Shown one piece after another: positions 1 to 6,922 of a DNA stretch of 64,000 nt; position 1 is the first letter of the stretch; each line of letters starts with the position of its first letter. Location: positions 1 to 64,000 of IMG/VR virus record IMGVR_UViG_3300025401_000023. One strand, given 5' to 3'. This stretch comes from a virus. Position numbers and translations under genes: made by a program. The notes beneath the pieces were generated by a model. It saw only the letters and a list, made by a program, of their open reading frames with translations, ran no database searches and was not told where the DNA came from.

Positions 1-933
1 GGTGGCACCAATATATACAAGTCTAGTCAAGTTGAACAAATGGGCAGGCTTTTTTGCTCCGGATCAGTACAGCCTGGCGATCACTTCTTGTTTACCGATG
101 CTTGGCATCCTGGCATCATAAACTTAAAGTACATGAGTGAATTGTTACAAATTCCTGTAACGACACACGGACTATGGCATGCTGGTAGTTATGACCCTCA
201 AGACTTTCTTGGACGTCTTGTTGGAAATAAGCCTTGGGTAAGAAATGCAGAAAAAAGTTTCTTCCACGCATTTGATCACAACTACTTTGCCACAGATTTT
301 CATATCAGAATGTTTGTTACTAATCTGTTAAATGATTATCCTACAGAAAATCCTTGGTTAGAAGAAGACCTAACTGATATACTTGCCGGCAAGGATTCAA
401 GATTTGTACGCACAGGGTGGCCTATGGAGTATATGGAAGATACATTAACAATGTATAAGAATATGCCCAAGCGTGATTTAATTCTTTTTCCGCATCGCAT
501 CGCACCTGAGAAGCAAGTTGAGATTTTCAGAGACTTAGCTACACACTTACCGCAGTATGAATTCGTAGTGTGTCAGGATCAACAACTAACAAAAAATGAA
601 TATCATAACTTGTTAGGCGAAGCGAAGATGGTGTTTAGTGCTAACTTACAAGAAACTTTAGGCATTAGTTGCTATGAGGGTGCGGTGGTTGATGCTATTC
701 CCATGGTCCCGGACAGACTCAGTTACACAGAGATGTATTATGATATGTTCAAATATGACAGTAAATGGACAGAAAGCTATGATGCATATACTGTATATAG
801 ACCAGATTTATGCCGTAAAATAATAGAACACATGGATAACTATTCTACAAGAATACCTTCCATACGCAAACAATCAAAGGACTTGTATGACAATTTCTTC
901 AGTGCCAGTGGATTACTCGCTAACATCAAGTGA
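1..933 (+). CDS. GT-B glycosyltransferase, 5'-truncated (queuosine-mannosyltransferase-like)
   Basis: The reading frame is open from base 1, so the start lies outside the window; the first internal Met codon is at 40. The C-terminal half looks like a GT-B glycosyltransferase: a segment LILFPHRIAPEKQ opens the donor-binding domain, and near the C-terminus come FSANLQETLGISCYEG and then PMVPDRLSYTEMY, the E-x-x-G-I...E pattern that binds nucleotide-sugar. The HR-x-x-x-EK and P-x-RLSYxE elements resemble the tRNA-queuosine alpha-mannosyltransferase (DUF3524/GTDC1) family as I recall it. That is inference; an ordinary GT4 enzyme is the alternative. The sugar acceptor is unknown. The next gene starts 47 bases before this stop. 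Confidence 0.6.
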   Translation, partial: GGTNIYKSSQVEQMGRLFCSGSVQPGDHFLFTDAWHPGIINLKYMSELLQIPVTTHGLWHAGSYDPQDFLGRLVGNKPWVRNAEKSFFHAFDHNYFATDFHIRMFVTNLLNDYPTENPWLEEDLTDILAGKDSRFVRTGWPMEYMEDTLTMYKNMPKRDLILFPHRIAPEKQVEIFRDLATHLPQYEFVVCQDQQLTKNEYHNLLGEAKMVFSANLQETLGISCYEGAVVDAIPMVPDRLSYTEMYYDMFKYDSKWTESYDAYTVYRPDLCRKIIEHMDNYSTRIPSIRKQSKDLYDNFFSASGLLANIK

Positions 934-1282
934 CACTATAACAGTATCACCGTTTACTACTGATCAGATATCTGCATTAGGCAATATAACTATTAGTAAC
1001 AGTACAGGGTCAAGTTATTACTACACAGGTGCAGGCATCGGTGGGTTAAGTGGCAGTACTATCACTGTTGGTAGTGGTATTAGTAGCAGTACTATTAATA
1101 CATCATCATTCAGTTTTAATACTCCTGAAGAATTTATAGATTGCATGCCCGATGTTCATCGAATACAAAAGATGTGTGAAGAATATCCGGGATTAAAAAT
1201 AGCATTTGAAAAATTTAAGACAACATATAAACTAGTAAAAGACCATTATGATACTCCAGAAGATCAAAGACCACGTCCTTAA
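887..1282 (+). CDS. Ser/Thr/Gly-rich phage protein with helical C-terminal domain, paralogue 1
   Basis: 131 residues. AAGGA at 876-880 lies about 6 bases before this ATG, which supports a start inside the preceding glycosyltransferase gene. The protein begins MTISSVPV. Residues about 10-85 are a low-complexity stretch of Ser, Thr, Gly and Ile, as in beta-rich fibre or decoration proteins. The last 50 residues are charged and probably helical (MPDVHRIQKMCEEYP... FEKFKTTYKLVKDHYD). The gene at 1690-2088 has the same plan and a similar start (MTIISLPV), so the two are probably paralogues. A virion role is possible but not shown. I cannot assign a function. Confidence 0.6.
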   Translation: MTISSVPVDYSLTSSDTITVSPFTTDQISALGNITISNSTGSSYYYTGAGIGGLSGSTITVGSGISSSTINTSSFSFNTPEEFIDCMPDVHRIQKMCEEYPGLKIAFEKFKTTYKLVKDHYDTPEDQRPRP

Positions 1283-1727
1283 TTGGTTAGAACAGCACGA
1301 TCGCAAACGTGTCATTATGGATCGGATTGATAACGAACCGTACCTTGAACGCTATTACATTTTTTTAAAAGATCGTAAACGTTTTCCGTTTAATGTATTC
1401 TTGCATAAGTTCTTAAAAGGCGATCCAGATGATGTTCATGATCATCCATGGCCGTATGCCACATTAATTTTGGCAGGTGGGTATTATGAATGGATTCCAC
1501 AATTTACCGAAGATGGTAAATTGAACTGTGAAATACGCAAATGGCGTGGTCCCGGTCACTTTCGCATTTGTAGTCCTAACAGCTATCATCGTATTGAATT
1601 GAAAGAAGGTGTGACTGCTTGGACATTGTTTATGCCAGGGCCTCAACGTCGTGAGTGGGGATTTTGGGTCAACAACGAATGGATACACAATGACAATTAT
1701 CTCGCTTCCCGTAAACAGAATGTCTAG
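1248..1727 (+). CDS. Cupin-fold phage protein
   Basis: 159 residues. The centre has a cupin-like metal-site pattern: DDVHDHPWPYATLIL, then about 40 residues further on a second half with PNSYHRIEL. The HDHPW element is typical of small RmlC-like cupins found in many environmental phages. Possible metal ligands are the two His of HDH and the His of YHR. The substrate is unknown. The gene overlaps its upstream neighbour by 35 bases and its downstream neighbour by 38 bases, so the three were probably translated as a unit. An alternative in-frame ATG lies at 1317; I keep 1248 because residues before 1317 look like ordinary folded sequence. It is flanked by two paralogues. Confidence 0.65.
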   Translation: MILQKIKDHVLNWLEQHDRKRVIMDRIDNEPYLERYYIFLKDRKRFPFNVFLHKFLKGDPDDVHDHPWPYATLILAGGYYEWIPQFTEDGKLNCEIRKWRGPGHFRICSPNSYHRIELKEGVTAWTLFMPGPQRREWGFWVNNEWIHNDNYLASRKQNV

Positions 1728-2088
1728 TACTACAACAGTACCGTCGTATATAACTACTACTTCAGGTACCGCTGGACAGTTCTTAACAAGTGCTGGAAGT
1801 AACGGTATGACTTGGACTACTGGTACTACAAGCGTTCCAAATGAAGCGATTAGGATTAATCAAACCAATCCGCCCACAATAGAAGTCAAGGGTAATATGG
1901 TTATTAACGGTCGTGACTTAGAAGAACGGTTAGAAACAATCGAAAAGGTGTTGCAAATACCCGAACGAGATGTTATACTAGAAAAGAAGCATCCAAAGCT
2001 CAAAGAACTGTACGATGCGTACATAAATGCTTTGGGCAAATATAGAACATTTGAAGCAATTAAAGGAGAAGATGATGGAACTACATGA
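1690..2088 (+). CDS. Ser/Thr/Gly-rich phage protein with helical C-terminal domain, paralogue 2
   Basis: 132 residues from ATG 1690. An upstream GTG (1651) and a later ATG (1720) are also in frame. I prefer 1690 because the product then starts MTIISLPV, matching MTISSVPV of the paralogue at 887. Residues about 10-55 are Thr/Ser/Gly-rich, with QFLTSAGSNGMTWTTG as in fibre-type proteins. The rest is charged and predicted helical (NGRDLEERLETIEKVLQIPERDV, then KKHPKLKELYDAYINALGKY). The C-terminal P-x-L-K-x-L...Y-x-x-x-L-x-K pattern recalls the tail of paralogue 1. The function is unknown; a structural or adaptor role is a guess. Confidence 0.6.
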   Translation: MTIISLPVNRMSSTTTVPSYITTTSGTAGQFLTSAGSNGMTWTTGTTSVPNEAIRINQTNPPTIEVKGNMVINGRDLEERLETIEKVLQIPERDVILEKKHPKLKELYDAYINALGKYRTFEAIKGEDDGTT

Positions 2089-2305
2089 ATCAGTTAGAGA
2101 TACATTTAAAACAATGGTTATCAAAGAGCACGAAGGGTTTCGCTTGACTCTTAACAAACACGAAGTACTTGCCCCTAAAGGCCTGTTTAGTATTGATATG
2201 GTTCAAGAGTCTCTAAAAGACGGTGACGTTATTGACTCACAAACATACAGCTTCTTTATGGACAAAGAAGAATTACAAGCATTGGCATACGGTTTGACTG
2301 CATGA
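2075..2305 (+). CDS. Small conserved hypothetical protein
   Basis: 76 residues from ATG 2075. AGGAG at 2064-2068 sits 6 bases upstream; ATG 2072 directly before it is the alternative. The product (MELHESVRDTFKTMV...) is mixed in charge, with no membrane segment and no motif I recognise. It ends in the ATGA overlap that starts the phosphoribosyltransferase gene, so the two are translationally coupled. Confidence 0.6.
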   Translation: MELHESVRDTFKTMVIKEHEGFRLTLNKHEVLAPKGLFSIDMVQESLKDGDVIDSQTYSFFMDKEELQALAYGLTA

Positions 2306-2823
2306 AGAAAGTCTACTATACTTGGCAACAAGTAGAAGGTGCTTGTTTAGACATTGCTAGGCAAATTAATAATAGCAATTGGAAGCCAGACTACATTGTA
2401 GGCATTACCCGAGGCGGGCTAGTGCCTGCTGTCTTACTAAGTCAGTATTTAGAAGTTCCTATGAAATCGTTAGACGTTAGTCTGCGTGACGGCGGGGATA
2501 CTGTTACCAATTGTGGTATGGCAGAGGATGCCTACGGGTTTAATTCCGCTGAAAAAGATAGCGATCCACTTTGTAAAAATATCTTAGTTGTAGATGATAT
2601 TAACGATCAAGGATCTACTATTGCGTGGATTAAACAAGATTGGCAATCAGCGTGTTTACCTAACGATGCTCGTTGGGAACATGTATGGGGACAAAATGTA
2701 CGCTTTGCTACGCTTACTAACAATCTAGCTAGCAAAGAAGAAGTTGACTATTCAGTATGGGAAGTCAATAAAGCAGAAGAAGATTGTTGGTTAGTTTATC
2801 CTTGGGAGGATTTTTGGTTATGA
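2302..2823 (+). CDS. Phosphoribosyltransferase (type I fold)
   Basis: 173 residues. The PRPP-binding loop is clear at about residues 93-106 (NILVVDDINDQGST, the two acidic residues being D98 and D99). An N-terminal part, YIVGITRGGLVPAVLLSQYL, is typical of purine-type phosphoribosyltransferases of the xanthine-guanine/Gpt-like group. Such enzymes join a purine base to PRPP to give a nucleotide. In this genome it could salvage purines or act in a modified-base pathway with the nearby folE and queE; that link is inference. It starts in an ATGA overlap with the gene before and ends in one with the gene after. Confidence 0.85.
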   Translation: MKKVYYTWQQVEGACLDIARQINNSNWKPDYIVGITRGGLVPAVLLSQYLEVPMKSLDVSLRDGGDTVTNCGMAEDAYGFNSAEKDSDPLCKNILVVDDINDQGSTIAWIKQDWQSACLPNDARWEHVWGQNVRFATLTNNLASKEEVDYSVWEVNKAEEDCWLVYPWEDFWL

Positions 2824-3017
2824 CATCAGCATTAATTAAACTTATTTTTGGCCTGTTTCTAATAGCAGTAGCAGTTATCTTTGGACCATTGCTTGGCATT
2901 TGGTCACTTAATACACTATTTCCAGTATTAGCAATTCCATACACACTAGAAACATGGGCGGCGTTTGGTTTATTGTTCGGCAGCGCAACTGGATTGAGTT
3001 TTGGTAGCAAAAAATGA
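2820..3017 (+). CDS. Small membrane protein
   Basis: 65 residues from ATG 2820, which overlaps the preceding stop as ATGA. A longer TTG start at 2784 is less likely. Two hydrophobic segments are visible: about residues 3-22 (IKLIFGLFLIAVAVIFGPLL) and about 30-58 (FPVLAIPY... AAFGLLFGSATGLSFG), ending with two lysines. This predicts an inner-membrane protein with two helices. Its role is unknown; placement among metabolic genes gives no hint of lysis function. Confidence 0.6.
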   Translation: MTSALIKLIFGLFLIAVAVIFGPLLGIWSLNTLFPVLAIPYTLETWAAFGLLFGSATGLSFGSKK

Positions 3018-3208
3018 GACAAGTAGATCAGTTGAATAACTTACAGTTATCTGCTCAGGAATTAAAAGACAAGATTGCATATGTCGAAGCAGACATTATA
3101 CGATTGCAAGGTGAAGGCAGTAGTGATCGTAAGATCACTGCACTAACTGAGTATAAAGATTATTTAAAAGACGAATTAAAAAATTTAGAAAATGTTAACA
3201 GACCTTGA
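3014..3208 (+). CDS. Small coiled-coil protein
   Basis: 64 residues, started by an ATGA overlap. Nearly all of it is charged heptad-like sequence (LNNLQLSAQELKDKIAYVEA... EYKDYLKDELKNLENV), which suggests a short coiled coil and self-association. No enzymatic motif is seen. The last 17 bases overlap the start of the HIT-like gene. Confidence 0.55.
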   Translation: MRQVDQLNNLQLSAQELKDKIAYVEADIIRLQGEGSSDRKITALTEYKDYLKDELKNLENVNRP

Positions 3209-3566
3209 ACGTGCATTAGATAATAATTCTGCTCCGTGGAAAGAAATTGAGTACCGAACAAAAACTTTTTGGGTGTTTAAAGATGCATATCCAGTTACCG
3301 AAGGGCATTTGTTATTTGTGCCTACCTATGAAAAATCTGAAAACTTATATGACTGCTTCAAAGCCGCATACAAATTTGGATATGATGGAGTCGAAGCAGA
3401 GAAGTGGGAAGGCTTCAACATTGGGCAAAACATCGGGAAGGTTGCTGGTCAAACAGTAATGTATCCACATGTCCATATGATACCTAGGCGCAAGGGAGAT
3501 ATGGAAGATCCACGCGGCGGAGTTCGTCACGTTATTCCAGAAAAGGGTAACTATGCAACAGTCTAA
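3192..3566 (+). CDS. HIT-superfamily protein with altered histidine triad
   Basis: 124 residues, the usual length of HIT (histidine triad) nucleotide hydrolases or transferases. The order of elements fits: an N-terminal strand pair with TFWVFKDAYPVTEGHLLFVP, a helix, GFNIGQNIGKVAGQTV, then YPHVHMIPRRKGDMEDPRGGVR. In the usual motif H-x-H-x-H the three histidines would fall at 91, 93 and 95; here position 91 is Tyr, while H93 and H95 remain. The usual nucleophile is the middle His, so activity is possible. Likely substrates are dinucleoside polyphosphates or AMP conjugates, by family knowledge only. Confidence 0.75.
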   Translation: MLTDLERALDNNSAPWKEIEYRTKTFWVFKDAYPVTEGHLLFVPTYEKSENLYDCFKAAYKFGYDGVEAEKWEGFNIGQNIGKVAGQTVMYPHVHMIPRRKGDMEDPRGGVRHVIPEKGNYATV

Positions 3567-3765
3567 TGTTGTTTGGGAAATTAGATTGAACTGGTACAAC
3601 CAAAACAACAAATGGTGGAGTGAGGCTTGCGCAGACGTAGTAGAAGTATTTGGACTTCCGGGGGATCGATTTACTAGTCATCCGCATGAAGATTGTATGT
3701 TGTTTCGTTTCAAATCAAAAAAGGATTATAACTTATGCAAAATTCTACTGTCAGACAAAATCTAG
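3553..3765 (+). CDS. Hypothetical protein
   Basis: 70 residues, overlapping the HIT-like gene by 14 bases. It has several Trp residues and a YNQNNKWWSEACADVVEVFGLPGDRF segment whose halves look like alternating strands and helix; a DNA- or ligand-binding ferredoxin-like fold is possible but not supported by a motif. The next gene starts 31 bases before this stop. Confidence 0.5.
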   Translation: MQQSNVVWEIRLNWYNQNNKWWSEACADVVEVFGLPGDRFTSHPHEDCMLFRFKSKKDYNLCKILLSDKI

Positions 3766-3953
3766 ATGGAATACTAGTTCTTATACTTGCCTCATGTGCT
3801 ATAGCATTTGCCATTTGGTGGAATTTAGAACATCCGCATTTAGTAGTAAGATATGATTGCTCAATTGCTGAGATTAGTCCAGACTATCCTCCAGCAGTTA
3901 AAGAAGGCTGTCGCAAACTTCGAGCAGAAAATATATTGCAAAAACCTAAATAA
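3735..3953 (+). CDS. Single-pass membrane protein
   Basis: 72 residues. One hydrophobic segment at about residues 12-29 (GILVLILASCAIAFAIWW) follows a short polar N-terminus. The C-terminal 40 residues carry two cysteines (YDCSIAEI and EGCRKL) that could pair if exported. Function unknown. It ends just before the folE promoter. Confidence 0.5.
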   Translation: MQNSTVRQNLDGILVLILASCAIAFAIWWNLEHPHLVVRYDCSIAEISPDYPPAVKEGCRKLRAENILQKPK

Positions 3954-3964
3954 ACCTATATAAT
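3936..3964 (+). promoter_or_regulatory. sigma70-like promoter for folE
   Basis: TTGCAA at 3936-3941, a 17-base spacer, and TATAAT at 3959-3964. It is followed by ataca and CATAGG; the A of CATAG is the probable start. It lies 19 bases before the folE ATG, with AGGAG in between. Confidence 0.65.
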
Positions 3965-3982
3965 ATACACATAGGAGTAATA

Positions 3983-4747
3983 ATGACTGAATCAAGAACA
4001 TACGAAAATATTAAAATAGGCGCAGACATGCAAGACGATGATAACAAAGATTATCAAGAAGCATATCTTGGAGATCATCTTCGATTTAAAATGAAACGCG
4101 AAGGCAAACGCTTTTGGGCCGGCGACAACATTAGCGAATATGTTACAGAAGAATTTAAAGATAAACTAATTGACGAAGCAACAGAAGCATTTGAAACTGT
4201 TCTAGATCGATTGCTTATCGATCGCGAAAACGATCCTAATAGCAAAGGCACGGCACGTCGTCTTGCTAAGATGTATTTTAATGAAGTAATGAGTGGCAGA
4301 TATGACCCAGCACCAGACGCAACAGCATTTCCAAACGACTCGGCGGACCGTTATGAAGGTATGTTGGTTGTTCGTAGCGAGCTTCGCAGTATGTGTAGTC
4401 ATCATCATCAACCCGTTACTGGTGTTGCTTATATTGGCATTATTGCCGCACAGAAACTTATCGGATTATCTAAATACACAAGAATCGCACAGTGGTGTGC
4501 GCGACGTGGAACTCTCCAGGAGGAACTTTGTAATGACATTGCTAGGGAAATAAGTAAAGCCACAGACACAAATGACATAGGTGTTTATATTCAAATGACA
4601 CATGGTTGTTGTGAGAATAGAGGAATTATGGCACACAGTAGTCTTACACAAACTACTGTTCTCAAAGGTGCGTTTAAAGAAGATGCAGGTACAAAGAAAG
4701 AATTCTTTGATAATATTAAAATGCAACAGGAATTTGCACCACGATGA
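3983..4747 (+). CDS. folE: GTP cyclohydrolase I
   Basis: 254 residues. The enzyme converts GTP to 7,8-dihydroneopterin triphosphate, the first step to folate and to preQ0/7-deazaguanine. Visible signatures are RSMCSHHHQPVTG (zinc Cys138 and His141), the helix KLIGLSKYTRIAQWCARRGTLQEEL, and HGCCENRGI with a second zinc cysteine at 209 or 210. The N-terminal 45 residues extend beyond the core seen in bacterial FolE. The gene has its own promoter and an AGGAG site. With queE 0.7 kb downstream it suggests 7-deazapurine synthesis; queD, queC and a DNA transglycosylase are not in this window. Confidence 0.93.
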   Translation: MTESRTYENIKIGADMQDDDNKDYQEAYLGDHLRFKMKREGKRFWAGDNISEYVTEEFKDKLIDEATEAFETVLDRLLIDRENDPNSKGTARRLAKMYFNEVMSGRYDPAPDATAFPNDSADRYEGMLVVRSELRSMCSHHHQPVTGVAYIGIIAAQKLIGLSKYTRIAQWCARRGTLQEELCNDIAREISKATDTNDIGVYIQMTHGCCENRGIMAHSSLTQTTVLKGAFKEDAGTKKEFFDNIKMQQEFAPR

Positions 4748-4917
4748 ACTCAAGACATTTATATACCATTAAATGGTCACAACCCTACTCTACAGACTAT
4801 GAGCGTCCATACTTGCGGCAATTGCACGAAGCTGTAGAACGTGCTATTGAAGCACAAGTAGAGCGTAATGAATGCCCGCAAGCTAAAGAAGTCATAGAAC
4901 GGATAATGAAGTTATGA
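4744..4917 (+). CDS. Small hypothetical protein
   Basis: 57 residues, fitting exactly between folE and the next gene: its ATG overlaps the folE stop (ATGA) and its stop overlaps the next ATG (ATGA). The first half (MNSRHLYTIKW, YERPYLRQL) is followed by a charged helix (HEAVERAIEAQVERNE, then AKEVIERIMKL). The perfect stop-start joints on both sides are the main evidence that it is translated. No function can be given. Confidence 0.6.
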   Translation: MNSRHLYTIKWSQPYSTDYERPYLRQLHEAVERAIEAQVERNECPQAKEVIERIMKL

Positions 4918-5273
4918 AATACCAAGTACCAGCAGAAGGCATTATGCAAACAAACGACTGGGGTAAATCCAAAGTTTATCGAGTTGCTTGCGAGTGTGGT
5001 GCTTCGGAGCATGATCATCATGTATGGGTAGAAGCTGACGATCATGGCGAAGTCAGTCTTACTGTGTATACAACTGTAAGAAGCAATTGGTGGAGTAAGA
5101 CCCGCTGGCATGCTATCTGGACATTGTTGACTAAAGGCTATGTTGATACAGAGTCTACACTAGTTATGCGTAAACAACAAGCATTTAATTATGCTCATAC
5201 ATTATTAAGTGCTGTAGATGATGTAGAAACATTTAGGAAAGAACAAAATGACGAACGCCAAACAAGTATTTGA
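4914..5273 (+). CDS. Hypothetical protein with Cys/His cluster
   Basis: 119 residues. Near residues 23-36 it has VACECGASEHDHHVWVE, a C-x-C plus His cluster that could hold a metal ion. The rest alternates strands and Trp-rich segments, with a final helix. Its position between folE and queE raises the possibility of a link to the 7-deazaguanine pathway, but it does not look like QueD or QueC. It starts in an ATGA overlap. Confidence 0.55.
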   Translation: MKYQVPAEGIMQTNDWGKSKVYRVACECGASEHDHHVWVEADDHGEVSLTVYTTVRSNWWSKTRWHAIWTLLTKGYVDTESTLVMRKQQAFNYAHTLLSAVDDVETFRKEQNDERQTSI

Positions 5274-5484
5274 TGAATTATTTTATCGTATGAAAACTAC
5301 AGATCTAAATAAGTTTGAGATTAAACGCGAAGTTGGTCCAAACTGGTTACCTAATGGCACTATTCCTTTTGACCTCACAGCTAAAAACGGTATTGCTACA
5401 TTTGAAGTATGGGCAGAAAGTATTCAGGATGCAGAAGATCAAGTATCACAATTTTTAGAAAGAGACAACGATGGGCAAGATTAA
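5248..5484 (+). CDS. Hypothetical protein
   Basis: 78 residues, overlapping both neighbours (26 bases upstream, 14 downstream into queE). The sequence has an N-terminal helix (AKQVFDELFYRMKT), then strands and an acidic end (AEDQVSQFLERDNDGQD). No known motif is seen. Tight coupling to queE suggests co-expression only. Confidence 0.55.
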   Translation: MTNAKQVFDELFYRMKTTDLNKFEIKREVGPNWLPNGTIPFDLTAKNGIATFEVWAESIQDAEDQVSQFLERDNDGQD

Positions 5485-6337
5485 AATCGCAGAATTATTT
5501 TATAGTATTCAAGGTGAAGGCCGCTACATGGGTGTACCGTCTGTTTTCTTGCGTACATTCGGTTGCAACTTTAAGTGTGCTGGCTTTGGTATGCCACGTG
5601 GACAAATGAGTACAGAAGCAGAGGATATTGCCACTGTATCCCATATGTTTACAAAATATGAAGAACTTCCTTTGGTTAGTACAGGGTGTGATAGTTATGC
5701 TAGTTGGCATCCCGATTTTAAAGACCTTAGCCCAATGCTTACTAGCGATGCTATTGCAGAACGTATTATGGAAATTATTCCGCACGGCAAATGGCAAGAT
5801 GAGCATCTTGTTATTACAGGTGGTGAGCCACTGCTAGGTTGGCAACGTGCTTATCCAGACTTATTAGATCATCCTAAGATGGCTGGCCTAAAAGAGATTA
5901 CTTTCGAAACAAATGGTACTCAAAAGCTAACTCCAGAATTTAAATCATATCTAGCAAACTGGATTGATGCTGATGCTGATGGGCATTGCAGAGACAGTAA
6001 TAGTCTAACATTTAGTGTTAGTGCTAAATTGCCAGCAAGCGGTGAATCTTGGGAAGATGCTATCAAACCTGAAGTAGTATGTGAGTACGAACAAGTTGGA
6101 ACAGCATATTTAAAATTAGTAGTAGCAACAGAAGAAGATGTTAAAGATGCAGAACGAGCAGTTGAACAATTTAGAGAAGCTGGCTTTAAAGGTCACATAT
6201 ACCTTATGCCTGTCGGCGGTGTTGAGTCTGTGTATACTCTCAACGCTAAATCTGTTGCCCTTGCCGCAATGAAACGTGGCTGGCGCTATAGTGATCGACT
6301 ACAAGTTCCATTATTTAAAAACGAGTGGGGAACCTAA
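5471..6337 (+). CDS. queE: 7-carboxy-7-deazaguanine synthase (radical SAM)
   Basis: 288 residues. QueE turns 6-carboxy-tetrahydropterin into 7-carboxy-7-deazaguanine on the route to preQ0. The N-terminal IAELFYSIQGEGRYMGVPSVFLR is diagnostic. The iron-sulphur cysteines are probably C32, C36 and C73 (GCNFKCAGFG ... TGCDSYASW), so the third lies 36 residues from the second, a long insertion in the cluster loop. The SAM-binding glycine motif is VITGGEPLLGWQR. The C-terminal half (KLVVATEEDV, YLMPVGG) completes the partial barrel. It overlaps the preceding gene by 14 bases, and its stop joins the next ATG. The product may feed base modification of phage DNA or of tRNA. Confidence 0.9.
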   Translation: MGKIKIAELFYSIQGEGRYMGVPSVFLRTFGCNFKCAGFGMPRGQMSTEAEDIATVSHMFTKYEELPLVSTGCDSYASWHPDFKDLSPMLTSDAIAERIMEIIPHGKWQDEHLVITGGEPLLGWQRAYPDLLDHPKMAGLKEITFETNGTQKLTPEFKSYLANWIDADADGHCRDSNSLTFSVSAKLPASGESWEDAIKPEVVCEYEQVGTAYLKLVVATEEDVKDAERAVEQFREAGFKGHIYLMPVGGVESVYTLNAKSVALAAMKRGWRYSDRLQVPLFKNEWGT

Positions 6338-6486
6338 TGATAGCTATGATTGTTGCATTACTGTTAGTAGCAGTTTTAGTAGGAGTGATTATTATTAATA
6401 CTCCTACTAATAATACGGCATGTACTGGTAATTGCCGACAAGGCAGACTTTGTGATTGTAAGGATAAAAATGAAAAACTTAATTAA
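6337..6486 (+). CDS. Small membrane protein with Cys-rich tail
   Basis: 49 residues; ATG 6337 shares its A with the queE stop. Residues about 4-20 form one transmembrane helix (MIVALLLVAVLVGVIII). The C-terminal tail carries CTGNCRQGRLCDC, spacing C-x3-C-x5-C-x-C. I recall very similar CTxxCxQGRxCxC tails on many unrelated short phage proteins, where the function is unknown. It overlaps the next gene by 17 bases. Confidence 0.6.
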   Translation: MIAMIVALLLVAVLVGVIIINTPTNNTACTGNCRQGRLCDCKDKNEKLN

Positions 6487-6922
6487 ACGATTATTTGGCA
6501 TTGATAAAATTGAAGCTCAAAAAGATCAAGCACTAGCCGAAGCCGCAGTTGCTGAGAAACTAGCCAAACAAAAATTAGAAGAAGTAGTTGAAGCTGAAAA
6601 AGCTGTAGAGCTTGCTAAGATGGGGCCGAAGGAACGTGCTACATTGCGTGGCGAGCCTTGGGTAAGCGTATTAGACACTCATGTTAATAAAGACAATATT
6701 AGGAATGGCTTTTTTGAACTTGACTGGAACCCAGAGTTTATAGTACAATTGAAACAAGCAGGTTACGGGTTTGATGGTGATCCTGAGGAACAAATTGTAG
6801 ATCGTTGGTTTAGAGATTTAGCTAGAAACATGTTAGCAGAAGAAGGTGTAGATCCTAATAGATCCACAGCTGGATATATTAATGTAAGTAAAATAGGTGG
6901 CGGAAAGGCTGAAGTTAAATGA
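6470..6922 (+). CDS. Conserved hypothetical with N-terminal coiled coil
   Basis: 150 residues from ATG 6470. AAGGA lies about 5 bases upstream; the GTG at 6452 would place the start before that site, so I choose 6470. Residues about 10-55 are Ala/Glu/Lys-rich coiled coil (AQKDQALAEAAVAEKLAKQK). After it comes GPKERATLRGEPWVSVLDTHVN and a compact C-terminal domain (FFELDWNPEFIVQLKQAGY, VDRWFRDLARNML). I know of similar proteins in T4-like phages of aquatic bacteria, without assigned function. Confidence 0.65.
   Translation: MKNLIKRLFGIDKIEAQKDQALAEAAVAEKLAKQKLEEVVEAEKAVELAKMGPKERATLRGEPWVSVLDTHVNKDNIRNGFFELDWNPEFIVQLKQAGYGFDGDPEEQIVDRWFRDLARNMLAEEGVDPNRSTAGYINVSKIGGGKAEVK

Noticed and set aside
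5440-5475. preQ1 riboswitch before queE
   Set aside because: The start lies inside the preceding gene; no pseudoknot leader or C-rich aptamer was found.
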